NCBI GenBank assembly: GCA_024180945.1
Contig: JAKSGN010000007.1
Span: forward strand, 868,001-932,000
DNA length: 64,000 nt
Direction of reading: 5' to 3'
From: Macrophomina tecta
Taxonomy: Eukaryota > Ascomycota > Dothideomycetes > Botryosphaeriales > Botryosphaeriaceae
Shown: one piece after another, positions 51,246-62,177 of the stretch
Layout of the letters: every line of letters starts with the position of its first letter
Numbering within the stretch: position 1 is the first letter of the stretch
Position numbers and translations under genes: made by a program
The notes under the pieces: generated by a model
The model's input: only the letters and a program-made list of their open reading frames with translations
Databases searched by the model: none
What the model was told of the DNA's origin: nothing

Positions 51246-51627
51246 AACGTGAGCTGCGGCACTGTCAGCATTTCAACGATATTGCATTGCCCGGTATCAT
51301 GTACCACTGCTAGCAAGTTGAAGACTGATTGGATGTTAGCTCCATTGAATCCCTGCTTCTAGGCCACTTACCATCATCCATTCCCAAGAAACGGGTTATC
51401 TGAAGAGGGGAGGTATCCTTAAATCCATGTTTTAGTTTTAAGCAGTAGCGGCCTAGTGTTCGTAGAATGAGTGTGACGAAAACAATGACTATGCATGATA
51501 TAGCTATCGCCCTTGCCCTGGCCTTAAGATAACTGAAGTTAGCATAAGCATGGATTTGTTGAAGAAATGTTCTCACGGTCTGGTTCTCGCCTGCGCTAGG
51601 CGATAGCACTTTGGGGATATCCATCAT
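51246..51627 (-). pseudogene. Fung_rhodopsin-type protein, N-terminal part of the split gene
   Basis: Exon 1 is 51627-51372 (ATG, TM1 segment AIAISCIVIVFVTLILRTLG, ending in GMDD). Then a 47-nt intron 51371-51325 (GTAAGT, GCTAAC branch, CAG) and the first 79 nt of exon 2 (51324-51246). The frame stops at the LTR edge in the middle of codon TT|C and resumes correctly at 6648, next to copy 1. The promoter side of the gene is intact here, so transcripts could read into the LTR. Confidence 0.87.
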
Positions 51628-52270
51628 CCAAAACTAATGGAATTTCTTGAGAGTGTTAAATCCGTGTCAATGAACTTGCGCCGGAACTTGGCATCATTGG
51701 GTCGAAGAGCAAAATAGGATGGGCATGGCCAGGAGAATGGCTAAGCAACGGCAAAGTAAAAGTTGTCCTTTGTACAGAGAGAGCATCAATGGCATTAGTA
51801 TAACCCAAGCATAGCGCGGGGAATATCTAAAACATGCATTTTGATTCCAAACTATCTCTTGTGAATTCTGGATACGTTGCTTGTTGGATCAACAGGGTAG
51901 AATCAGCTGCTCCAAACTAGTGACGGTAAGACGCCGACGGCACGGACGATCGCGCCCCAGTGCACCAGACATAATAACAAGCCGGACCCCCGAGCCGTGG
52001 AACTGGGAGAAACCCCTGTCTATTCGCAAGCCATTGTCTCAAGCTAGGACGTGGAAAGTCCCGATCTTGTAGCTGGGGGGTTGGTATCCAGTCGCGGCGT
52101 TCGGATCGCCGGGGAGGAAGGATTCGAGGCGTGACTGAAAGAGCACTGGGCGGAATAAAAAGCAAAGCTTTGCAAGGATCAAGATCCTTCGAGTGTCTGC
52201 GGAACGCCCGACTGCTTCTCGCTTCAACGCCATAGCAAGCACCCTTGCATCAGGGAACCATTGAGAATAT
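51628..52270. other. Upstream region of the split gene; no other gene
   Basis: Presumed promoter of the disrupted membrane-protein gene; short open frames show nothing recognisable. Confidence 0.45.
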
Positions 52271-52273
52271 GAT

Positions 52274-52421
52274 GTTGCAAGAGGTGGGACTTTGGATTAA
52301 ACGAATGAATTGATAGTTGGTTGTCCTAGTTTACACTTAATCATGAGGAGCTTTATCCTGATAATTACAAATCATGAAACAGATCAGGTGACGACTGAGC
52401 TTATGTTCCATCAGAATATTC
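52274..52421 (+). repeat. Left arm of a 150-bp inverted repeat
   Basis: Starts TGATGTTGCAAGAGGTGGG and ends near TGTTCCATCAGAAT. The right arm is at about 62023-62177 in opposite orientation, with only a few mismatches and small indels. The arms bracket the nested transposon stack and may be the termini of the outermost element (MULEs often have long inverted repeats). Confidence 0.75.
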
Positions 52422-55400
52422 AACTTTCCGTGCCCTTTCTCAGGGTCGCGACTTTTCTGAAACCACCCCCCCCCCCCAACAAAAAAAAAAAACAATCTCT
52501 GAGCCCCTCCTCTCAAATATTGAACCCCCCCGCCCCTCTGGAGAAATCACCCAAATCCCCATCCTTTTCGCTGCAATATACGGAGATTCTTTACTTAGCT
52601 CACGGCCAAGAGAATGCATTGAATGAACGCTTCATCGACTGTCCACGATGAGGCGGGCACTCACGACGCCGAATGAAGGCTCCTACAACCTCATGCATAC
52701 TGCCTTATCATTCATGAGTCTCCAGGTAGCTCATAGAGCCTCTTTTGTATGTAGAATCGAACCGAAAAAGCCCCCATCCAGACACCCTGGGCCAAGCCGG
52801 GTATGGCTGTTGTTGCTCATGCCTTCATGTGTTGTCCAATACGCCCGCGCGCCCATTGCCCTCCGCCTGGATGAACTCGCTGTTGGTGTTATTTTGACGC
52901 CTCTGCGGCTTCTTGCTCGCGGCCTCGAGTCCTTGCTGCCTAGCGGCCGGCCTCGCTTGCGTCTTGGCTGGTGTTCAGGCTCGTGTTCAAGCTGGTGTTG
53001 AGGCGCGCGCAAGGGTGTTGGAGGCGTCGGTTACGGAGGCTCAGAAGCTGGTGTTGAGGCTGGAGGAGGCTCGTGTGAGGGAGGCTCTTGCGAGGGAGGA
53101 GGACGAGACAGCGCATTGCCCTGCAAGTTGTTAGCTAGCATTGATGCAAGAATAGTAGCAAACGCCGTCATTGCGGCCTCTGGTGTTGAGACTGTTGCGG
53201 CGGCCGCCTGCCTCCTTTGAGTCCTCTGAGGCCTCGTTGCCGCGTTCCTCGCCTCCCTCATTGCGGCCGCCTGTTGGCTCGCAATAACCTCATGTTGTGA
53301 AGGGTCTCTGCGCGTAGTGTTGTCCTGCCTGGGCCTGCCTCGTGTGTTAGCTACTCGGGGGTCGCGGACGTGAGTATGAGAGCCTGGAGGAGGTTGCGGT
53401 GAGGGCTCGATTGGAATAGCAATAGCAGGTAGCTCGCCCGTCATATTAACGCGTTCAACACCCGCCTGCTCCTTGCGCGTGTGTAGATGCCAGTAAGAGT
53501 CAATATCATGTAGCTGGAGGCGCCACTTGCTGTTGCGTTCAAGCGCGCGCCTCATCCCGTGGTGACACGGCAAGCCGTAAGTCCTCGTGAAGTTGTCAAC
53601 GCATAGGTAGCTCTCAACGTCATAAAAGCCGTCGGGCGCCTCTCGCGCGCGGAGGAGGTGAGTCTGCTGGAGGAGTAAGTTCAGAGCCATGTGTGAAACC
53701 TCACGCCTAACTTAATCGCTGAATAGCTCCTCTTTGGCGACCTAAAACAATACACGCGCAAACTGCTTCGCAAGCTTGTTCTTTAGAGTCATGTATCCGG
53801 AGCTAATAGCCGACTGGGGTTGGGCTGCGGGCCAACCCCGGTCCACATTCTGTGGACTCCTCGCAAGCGAGGAGCTCCCACCCCAATGAACAATCCCACC
53901 CCAACGAACAAAATCTCAAAATCGCGACACCTTGTCAACAACCAATCACCATGCAGCCACCACAACCCTTTGGTTCTTATCAAGAGGTAGAGAAGCGAGT
54001 TCAACAAGCGCTTAACGAAGCGAATACTCAAATCTCACCAAATATTAAGAAATTGGCTGAGAAATACCATGTTCCGCGCCTCCGCTTGCACCGACGCTGG
54101 CGAGGCACTGGATCACGAATGGACCGGAAGCCGACTGGCAGGCTACTTACTGATGACTAGGAGCTGGCGCTAGTCCTCTACTGCGCTGATTTGGACGAAA
54201 TTGGAGTGTCCTGCCGCCTGCATATGCTGTAGTCAAGTGCCTACCAGCTGCTAGTTCGCGCCTACTCGGATCCGACTACTAAGCCCCCTCTAATTGGCTA
54301 TAACTAGGTTGGACGCTTCCTCACCCGGCACCCTGAACTATTAGTCATTAAACAGAAGCCAGTCGAGATTCTACGAACTACTAGTCACGATCTAGCTATA
54401 ATTAGTCGCTATTTTACTAGGCTTAAGCGCGTTATTGATGAGCACGGTATTTAACTAGCAGACATCTGGAACTACGATAAAACCGGCTTTCGAGTCGGTA
54501 TTAGTGGTAGCTAGTGGATTATTACTCTATAGCCTAACCGTAAGGCGATTCTACCTAGTGACTCTTGTCGAGAGCTAGTTACCTGCTACGAGTGTGTTAG
54601 TGCAGATGGAGGCGTTATTCCCCTAATAGTTACTCTACCTGGTTCAAATATCTACACGGCCTAGACTAAAAATAACCTGCTAGCTAACACCCTATTAGCT
54701 AACTCGGATACTGGCTATATAGATGACTGCCTAGCACTTAAATGGATTTGATATTTCGACAGGCAGACTAGAAGAAGGGGACAGGGTGGCTACCAGCTAT
54801 TACTACTAGACGGCCATGATTCGTACTGCACCTACGAGTTTCTTAGTTTTTGCGAACAAAATAATATCCTTGTCTACTACCTACTACCTTATAGTACGCA
54901 CCTACTCCAGCCGCTTGATCTGGTTGCGTTTTAGCCATATTAGCACTGGCACCGACAGGTAGTTAATAAGGCAACGCGTACCGGTTGTACTAACTTTAAT
55001 AAAGTTGAATTTTTAGCTGCCTTACACTCTATTCGTCAATAGATATTTGACGAGCACACGATTAAGAGTGCCTGGAGGGAGGCAGGTATTCACCCCTGGA
55101 ACCCGTAGTATGTGGTGGATAAGGTAATCCGGATGGAATCTAGTTAACAGCCACGCGATAAGACACCACCCCTTTAATAGAACACGGACCCCAACACCCC
55201 ACTAACTATTCGAACATTAAGGCGGGTCGGTAGTCAACTAGTAGAGGACCTAGAAGGCCCAATTAACCCGCTTTTACTACGAAAATTCATTAAGGGAAGC
55301 CTTGCCCAGGCCCAGGCTGGTGCCCAGGCAGTCAACGACCTAAAGGAGCAGTTAGCAGCCCAGTCAGCAAGGCGTCAACGTAGAGCTGATGCTAGGAAGA

Positions 55401-55598
55401 TTACGTCAACTGGTAGCGTCATGTATGCTAGCGAAGCACGGCGTATTGAGCAAGCAAAGCTGGAATCAGTAGTTAGTAGGCAGCGGACTGCAAGAAACCG
55501 AGAGAAGAAGATTAAGGAAAAAGGGCAGCGTGCAAAGCTAAGAAACCAAAAAGCAGCTGCAACTATAAGTGGAAGGGTAGTTAAGCGTAAATCGACTA

Positions 55599-57428
55599 AC
55601 GTGTTCCACCACTCGCTTGCGCACACCACTTCCTCGCGCACCCCACCAAAAAAGGACGCGTCTTCAATTAAACCACCCATGGCATCCACACACAACATTC
55701 TGAAGCTTCGGAAGGAAGGCAGACTAGCTCTTTCAAAGCAATCCATTCAAAATAATCAGTTTTCAAGCCTTCGTAGGGCAGCAAAGTTGTACAGCGTTCC
55801 TGAATCTAGCCTTCGGTGTCGCCTCAAGGGCTCAACACCAATCGCGCAATATAATGCCAAAAAACGAAAGTTACAGCCATCTGAGGAGCAGGCACTCGTG
55901 CAGTGGGTCCTAGACCTCGACCGACGCGGATTTCCCCCCCAAATTATCGACGTACGACGAATGGCAGACACGTTACTCGCTGCGCGTGGCCAGAATCCTC
56001 CTCCTCAGCCAGTTGGCAAGAACTGGGTATCGCGATTTATCAACACTCAGCCAGAGCTTCAGACAAAGTGGAATCGCAAATTCCACTCGCAGCGCGCGAA
56101 ATGTGAGGATTCTGGGATAATCAGCGCGTGGTTCAAGCGCGTTGAGGAGACGCGTCAGGCGTATGGCATACTTGATGAGGATACCTACAACTTTGACGAG
56201 ACTGGATTCATGATGGGTGTAGCAGCGATATCAAAAGTCGTTACAAGCTCTGATACTGTGGGCCGAGCGATTCTCGTACAACCAGGCAATCGCGAATGGG
56301 TGACAGCAATTGAGGGAGTTAATGCGACTGGTTGGGCAATCCCGCCCTTCGTCATCCTGGCAGGAAGCTCCATCAGTCAGGCTGGTATCAAAGCCTACCT
56401 GCTAGCTGGATGCTTGCTGTGAGCGACAACGGCTGGACTACAGATGAGCTAGGATATGAATGGATTCAGCATTTCAACAAGTGTACACAGTCCTGTACAA
56501 AGGGAGTCTACCGCCTGCTTATCCTTGATGGCCATGGTAGCCATGCGACGCCTGAATTCGACCAATACTGTACGGAAAACAAGATTATTACGCTCTGCAT
56601 GCCTTCGCATACGTCACATCTTCTCCAGCCGCTCGACGTAGGCTGCTTCTCCCCTCTAAAGCGCTTGTACGGACATGAGGTTCAAGCACTTGCCCGCCAA
56701 GGAATCCACCATATCGATAAAGAAGACTTCCTAGCAATATATACAAAGGTACGGCCATCTGTCCTTACAGATCTGAACATTAGAAGTGGATTTCTTGCTG
56801 GAGGCCTAGTGCCGTACGATCCTCAGCGCGTCTTATCGTCGCTTCCAGTCACGAAGACGCCATCCCCACCAGGCACAGCCAACGGCTCAGCACCTCCATG
56901 GACATCAGAAACACCACATACTACTGCTCAGCTAGAGCAGCAGGCAAGACTTATACGTGACCATGTTCAGCGCCAGTCACAAAGCCCTACTAGTCAAGCA
57001 ATCAATCAACTCGTCAAAGGATGCCAGATGGCCATGCATTCAGCAGTTATACTTGCGAGGGAGAATTCAGAGCTTCGTATAGCAAATCAACGTCGAAAGC
57101 AGAAGCAGCAGCAGCGCCGAAGGTATATTGCACAAGGAGGTGTTCTACAGGCTGAGCAGGGCCAGCTTCTGGTTCAAAGCTTAGAAAGTGCTGAGCAGGA
57201 GGAGGCTCAGAGAGAGGCTACTCAGGTGCGGCAGCGAGCACCACCAACGTGTTCAAAATGCCATATCCAAGGCCATAACAGGCGTCAATGTACTAGTACC
57301 TAGAGAATCTATAGGGCAGATTTCAATCGAATTTATTTTGTTGTGGTGGAATAATCGTACAAAAACGCGTCCTTTTTTGGGTGGGGTGCGCGAGGGAGTG
57401 GTGTGCGCAAGCGAGTGGTGGAACACGT
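55599..57428 (+). mobile_element. pogo/Fot1 element B, nested, nearly intact
   Basis: 1830 bp with about 57-bp inverted repeats (ACGTGTTCCACCACTCGC at each end), flanked by TA at 55597-55598 and 57429-57430. It inserted near the 3' end of element A's gene. Confidence 0.93.
55679..57303 (+). pseudogene. pogo/Fot1 transposase (element B), one frameshift
   Basis: Met at 55679 starts a psq helix-turn-helix (NNQFSSLRRAAKLYSVPESS) and CENP-B-type domain (PSEEQALVQWVLDLDRRGFP). The catalytic core has FDETGFMMG, LILDGHGSHA and HLLQPLDVG, with 35 residues between the second and third Asp (DD35D). A one-base deletion near 56356 (after PPFVILAG) moves the frame; the rest reads from there to 57303. The C-terminus ends in a CX2CX4HX4C zinc knuckle (CSKCHIQGHNRRQC). 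No nonsense codon is present, so it died recently and without RIP. Confidence 0.9.
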
Positions 57429-58230
57429 TAGTAGAGTTACTAGTAAGTAGGGTGGTTGTTGAGTAGTAGTTAATTAAATGTGGATTTTAAGATTTTTGTT
57501 CGTTGGGGTGGGATTGTTCATTGGGGTGGGAGCTCCTCGCTTGCGAGGAGTCCACAGAATGTGGACCGGGGTTGGCCCGCAGCCCAACCCCAGTCGGCTA
57601 TTAGCTCCGGATACTAGTTACGGAGGTATGTTGTAACGTCGCTCTTAACCTTCAAAAGGTCACCCGTTGAGACGAGATGTTAGCCCTTCAGTTAATAATA
57701 AGCGCCTTCAAGACGTGAAGTAGCAGAGTTGCCGTAGTAACGGTGACGCGACGTCCATGCCTTACACCACTGCTCCTTGCAAGGCTCCCATTCCTTGCGG
57801 ATATAGCCAACGAGGCCCTCCTGCGAGGTATAGTCAGTACAAAGCTTCTGCCATAAGCGGTCGAAGTCCTCTGGTGTTGACGCGTTCATCACCTCCTTCC
57901 AGCGGCTCAGAAAGGCCTCGCGCAGCCGTCCTTGCTCCTCTTAAAGCTTAGGCTCTTGACCGGCGTGTATCACCCAGACCTTGTGTGCGTGTTTCAGAAC
58001 ATTGGTGTAGACGTGCCATGCGCAGAGGATCTGCGGGAATGTAGCAAAGTGACGGGCGAGGGCGTTCTTCAGCGCACGCTCCTTGTCGGTGACGAAGTGG
58101 CCAGGCAGGACGCCTTGTGGGATGAGGCGCTTGATGTACAGTACTAGGACAAAAGTTCTCGCACGGTCCACCGCGCGCGCGCGCGTCAAAATCGCGACGC
58201 GCAGCAACACGACTTCTTTGTGCCACTCTT

Positions 58231-58566
58231 ATGCCGCCGCAACGCACGCCTTTAAAGGAGCTCTTCGGTCCTCATGCTCCAAATCAACAGTACTCTCCTC
58301 ACCAGTGCGGCATTTTGCTTGCCTGCACGGCGTTGGGGCAGAAGCCGGCGTGGTTTCGCAAGGAGCTTGGCGTGCCGAAATCCACCATTAGATCGACCTC
58401 ATTGCTCGCGCCACTACGCAACGAAGGACGCTCTCAGCTTCGCTCTGGCAGGCCTAGGATCTTGTAGATGGCGATAAAAGACATATTCTTCGTATCGTGC
58501 GAAAGGACCCAAAGGCCACCTACAAACAAGTACGCGAACAGACTGGAGTCGACTGCCACGATCGAA
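58231..58566 (+). pseudogene. Tc1 transposase fragment (element A)
   Basis: N-terminal part starting MPPQRTPLKELFGPH, a helix-turn-helix region (KPAWFRKELGVPKSTI) and, after a stop at 58465, KRHILRIVRKDPKATYKQ. It ends where element B begins. It retains CAG in REQTG where element B has TAG, direct evidence of the C-to-T change. Confidence 0.8.
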
Positions 58567-58658
58567 TACAGTACTAGGACAAAAGTTTCCGCACGGTCCA
58601 CCGCGCGCGCGCGTCAAGATCGTGACGCGCAGCAACACGACATCTTTGCACCACCTTC

Positions 58659-59753
58659 ATGCCACCACAACGCACTCCTTTAAAGGAGCTCTTCGGTCCT
58701 CATGTTCCAAATCAACAGTACTCTCCTCACCAGCGTGGCATTCTGCTTGCCTGCCAGGCGTTGGGGCAGAAGCCGGCGTGGTTTCGTAAGGAGCTTGGCG
58801 TGCCGAAATCTTCGCTGCAGTACACCCACCAGCACGCGTCGCTACGCAACGACGGCAGGCCACAGCTTCGTTCTGGCAGGCCGAAACTACTTTCAGATGG
58901 CGATAAACGACATATTCTTCATATCGTACGAAAGGACCCCAAGAGCACGTACAAGGAGGTCCGCGAATAGACGGGTGTCGTCTGCCACGACCGGACCATT
59001 GCGCGCCTGTTGGACACGTATAATATACGCAAATGGCGCGCAGCAGGCCGGCCAGAGCTTACCAAAGAATACGCAGCCATCCGCCTTGCCTGGGCACTAG
59101 AGCACGTCGACTGGACCGAGCAGCAATGGGCGAAAGTTATCTGGTTAGATGAGTGCTCTGCGGAGCGAGGAGCCGGCAAGAAACGTGAATGGTGTTTTCG
59201 CACACCTGGACAGAAGTGGGAGCGCCCAATGATCTAAACGTACGCTAAAGGTAAGGACGTATCTGTTATGATTTGGGCCGCATTTTCAGGCAAGCGTGGA
59301 AGGTCGAAATTACACGTAATGATGCGTGATCCAGAGGCTAAGAGAGGGGGGTATTCTGCTAACTCCTATCTTGAGGTACTCGAGGAAAATATACCAACTA
59401 TTTGGCGAAGAGGCATGAGCTTTATGCAGGATAATGCGTCTATTCATACCGCAAAAAAAGTAACTACCTGGTTAGAAGCAAAACGTATAAATGTAATAAA
59501 ATGGCCAGCATATAGTCCGGATCTAAATCCTATTGAACACGTCTGGTTTCATTTAAAGGCTAAGGTTCTAGAGCTTTATCCTGAATTAAACAACGCACCG
59601 GGGGGCGAGGATATAATAAAAGAGAAGCTAGGCAGGGCACTAGAGGAAGCATGGGAGCAATTACCACAGTCGCTTTTTGACTCGGTGTTAGGTAGTATGA
59701 AACGTAGATGTGAGGCAGTAATTGCTGCAGAGGGCTGGCATACTAAGTACTAG
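58659..59753 (+). pseudogene. Tc1 transposase (element B) with two nonsense codons
   Basis: One continuous frame of 364 codons interrupted only by TAG 58968-58970 and TAA 59235-59237, both probably Gln codons originally. Paired helix-turn-helix domains lie at the N-terminus. The catalytic triad is VIWLDECS, FMQDNASIHTA and SPDLNPIEHVW, with 34 residues between the second Asp and Glu (DD34E), so Tc1 rather than mariner type. Confidence 0.9.
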
Positions 59754-60160
59754 TAGAAAATCAACACTAAATTCGATCTCAGCAGTCATTTTTGACCTAT
59801 AAGCAACTTTGTATAAGCAGCAGAAAGCATGCGTTGAGAAACAGCGACTTCGTTGGGTGGGAGCGATCGCTTGCGTTCGCCGACCGTGCGAGAATTTTTG
59901 TCAGGTCATTGTAGCCGGTTGCGTCGTAATACGTATCCTCGTCCTCACGCGCGATGAAGCAGAAGCCGATGGTAAAGGAGCTGCCTGTGCAGTCAACGCC
60001 GATGATGTGAAGGAGAGGCATCTTGTACATGTTAGTCTTGTACGTGCAGTCGCATACATGGGCATCTAGTTATAACGGTTATAATCAAGGCCTATAACGT
60101 AACGGCGTTATAACGGATAGCCGGTTAATAACCGAGAAATATTAAATAGCTGTACGGACC

Positions 60161-61010
60161 TTAATACCATTCAATCATATCTATACTCTCGTCATCTATC
60201 TCATCTAGATCATCCTCTGCCTCTGGCTCTATAGGCAAACCTATCCCATTAAGATATAGCGGCCGAACATGCCCTTCCCTAAGCCAATTACCGATACATT
60301 CAATCATCTCAACCGTTCTACAAGACAATCGGAGCCTATCCTATGAACAAGTCCTGCGGGCGTCTGAGAAGGTCCTCTCTGGTTCTGATGATTCGGCTGG
60401 GATAGAGAGTATAGCTATAGCCATGCGGCTAAGCCGTGGATATTGACGTCTCTGGTCGCTCTGACACCACCATTGTAGAGGTGTACAATCCTTCGGAAGC
60501 TTAATAGGATGTGCGTTTATGAAGGTATTGAAATCGTCGCTTTCAGCTTGGCTAGTAGGCTTCACATCTAGATCCTTAAACAACACGTCCAGCTTATTAG
60601 GCCGTTCTTCTGGCGGTGGCGGCGAAGCTTCTAGATTCGACGGAAGGTCTTCGATGAGGCCCGTATTGTAGTTCTCCTCCCAAATTGTATTAGCGGCAAT
60701 AATAGAAGACTCATGCCAGTTCGAAGGCCAGTTTTTTCGAATATACGCGGCACGTTTGCGGGGATCAAGAAGGAGGGCAGCGGCGTACACAGGTGCTTCA
60801 TCGGTTTTGCTGTAATATTTATCAAGAATGAACCAGCCCATTTCAATAGAACGAAGCATATGAGCGTTGTATTGATCTGGCTGTGAGTACTGTATCTAAT
60901 ATATTATTAGCACAAAGCCCGGCAATTAGATTTTTAACTTACCTTCGCCTTTTCATAATGGGAGAGAAGCGCATACTTGGGCATTGTAGAGTAGAGGCAG
61001 CTCTACCCAC
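60161..61010 (-). pseudogene. hAT transposase C-terminal fragment 1
   Basis: Reads MGWFILDKYYSKTDEAPVY, then LQWWCQ and ILSIPAESSEPERTFSDARR (the Dimer_Tnp_hAT block) and ends at TAA 60163-60161 with an acidic tail. One TAG replaces the Trp expected before DRLRL. An intron with GTAAGT donor separates an upstream piece (PKYALLSHYEKAK) near 60970. Confidence 0.8.
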
Positions 61011-61060
61011 TTCTCTACCCTACCTGGGTAGATTGAGTATAGTGGTGGGTAGATTAGTGG
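60980..61060 (+). repeat. Inverted repeat partner of 62400-62495
   Basis: CATACTTGGGCATTGTAGAG followed by AGCTCTACCCACT; the complement is at 62400-62490, also rich in GGGTAGAG words. Likely hAT terminal repeats. Confidence 0.55.
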
Positions 61061-61140
61061 GTAGAGGATAGGGTAGGTGCTAGGTAGGGAAGGTAGACGC
61101 TACCTACATGCTAAATTCTTCGAAATATGCCCTCTTTATA

Positions 61141-62010
61141 TTATACATCCCAATCCTCCTCATCAAAATCAATATCCATCTCATCATCCATCTCCACAGT
61201 CTCTACGATCATCGCTAGCAGCTCCTCCGAAGAGATGAGCTTCCGCGCAAACCAGTTGCCCATGCACTCTAACATCTGGAGGTTCTCTGGCTATAACCTA
61301 AGCCTATCCCAGCTCTGTGTACGGCGTGCGCCCGAGAATTGTTGTTCTGGATCAGCGGATGAGGGTGCGATTGAGAGGATATTGATTGGCATACGGTGGA
61401 TACGAGGATAGCGCCGGGCGCTGCTCTGGGACTAACCACCACTGAAGGGGAGTTATCTTTAGAGCATCAAGGTCGATGGTTTTATCTTCAATAAACGCCA
61501 TAAACGTATCTTCATCCTCTTGCGAAGTAGGTTGAACCTTTAGACGACGTTTCAGCCGGTCTAATTCATTCTCTGGCCTCTTCTCCGATGATGCATGAGA
61601 TGTATCGATATCAGCAGCAACGGCAGGGAGTGGTTCGTGAGGGAGATGCGCGTATTCCTTCTGCCAGATTGAATGAGCAGCATCAATAGTCTTCTGATGC
61701 CACTCTTCAGGCCAGTTCTGAAGAAGGTAATGCTTCCGCTTTGAGGGATCGAGAAGCATCGCAGCGGCGTATACAGGCGTTGAATCGACGAGGGCGTAGT
61801 ATTTATCAAGGATAAACCAGCCCATCTCAATAGAATGAACCATGCGGAGGTCCTTCTCTGGGCCTGATTTATATAGCACCTATAAAACATCAGCTTTGTG
61901 CATCATCTCGATGAAATAGGATAAACCTTCTGATCCTCAAAGAAGGTGAGGATAGCATCCATCAGGGTAAGGCTCTGGGATAATGAAGCCTCACTGCCTT
62001 CAACCTATAG
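61141..62010 (-). pseudogene. hAT transposase C-terminal fragment 2
   Basis: Homologous to fragment 1: TLMDAILTFFEDQK near 61945, MGWFILDKYYALVDSTPVYA, TPLQWWLVPEQ, then a frameshift near 61410 into ILSIAPSSADPEQQFSGARR and a TAG near 61292. Stop at 61143-61141. Not a recent duplicate of fragment 1, since the two differ at many residues. Confidence 0.8.
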
Positions 62011-62022
62011 TGTACCACTAGC

Positions 62023-62177
62023 AAATACTGATGGAACATAAGCTCAGTCGTCACCTGATCTGTTTCACGATTTGTAATTATCAGGATAAAAGCTTCTCAT
62101 GATTATAAGTGTAAACTAGGACAACCAACTATCAATTCATTCGTTTAATCCAAAGTCCCACCTCTTGCAACATCAAT
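62023..62177 (-). repeat. Right arm of the 150-bp inverted repeat
   Basis: Reverse complement of 52274-52421 with a few substitutions (e.g. a TA insertion in the TTATAATCATG part). Confidence 0.75.

Larger units (their letters stand above)
53796..57611 (+). mobile_element. pogo/Fot1 element A (degenerate) with a nested element
   Basis: About 120-bp terminal inverted repeats starting TCCGGAGC, flanked by TA at 53794-53795 and 57612-57613. Without the inner element it is about 1984 bp. The coding frame from 53951 has the psq helix-turn-helix (NTQISPNIKKLAEKYHVPR) and DDE blocks NYDKTGFRVG near 54472, LLLDGHDSYCTYEF near 54810 and THLLQPLDLVAF near 54900, but is full of TAG codons. From 55250 to 55570 the frame is free of stops. 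It is inserted in the MULE coding region. Confidence 0.9.
58139..59911 (+). mobile_element. Tc1/mariner compound element in the MULE gene
   Basis: Flanked by TA at 58137-58138 and 59912-59913; excising it restores the MULE frame. The left end CAGTACTAGGACAAAAGTT occurs twice (58139 and 58569), the right end once. The left 430 bp is a fragment of element A (58139-58566), followed after TA by element B (58569-59911). Confidence 0.85.
52750..60068 (-). pseudogene. MULE transposase, split by two nested insertions
   Basis: Three separated pieces on the minus strand: 60068-59914 (CDCTYKTNMYKMPLLHIIGV, GSSFTIGFCFIAREDE), 58136-57614 (GHFVTDKERALKNALARHFA, ILCAWHVYTNVLKH, catalytic-core blocks of the MULE family) and 53793-52750 (SWIM-like DNFTRTYGLPCHHGMRRAL, then an AT-hook KRGRPLGSKD after a frameshift). 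Removing the insertions with one TA each restores the frame (DATG|YIKRL at the Tc1 site). Stops at LRN*Y, LF*VAK and FSD*V are TAG, at sites that would be Gln if CAG was the original codon. The N-terminus before 60068 is missing. Confidence 0.8.

Noticed and set aside
43405..51250. Copy 2 as a simple insertion with its own target duplication
   Set aside because: The flanks CTTGA and AACGT do not match; the outer flank matches copy 1 instead.
53951..55240. TAG reassigned to glutamine in this genome
   Set aside because: Real genes in the window use TAG and TAA as stops, CAG codons persist in the same dead genes, and the pattern fits C-to-T mutation.
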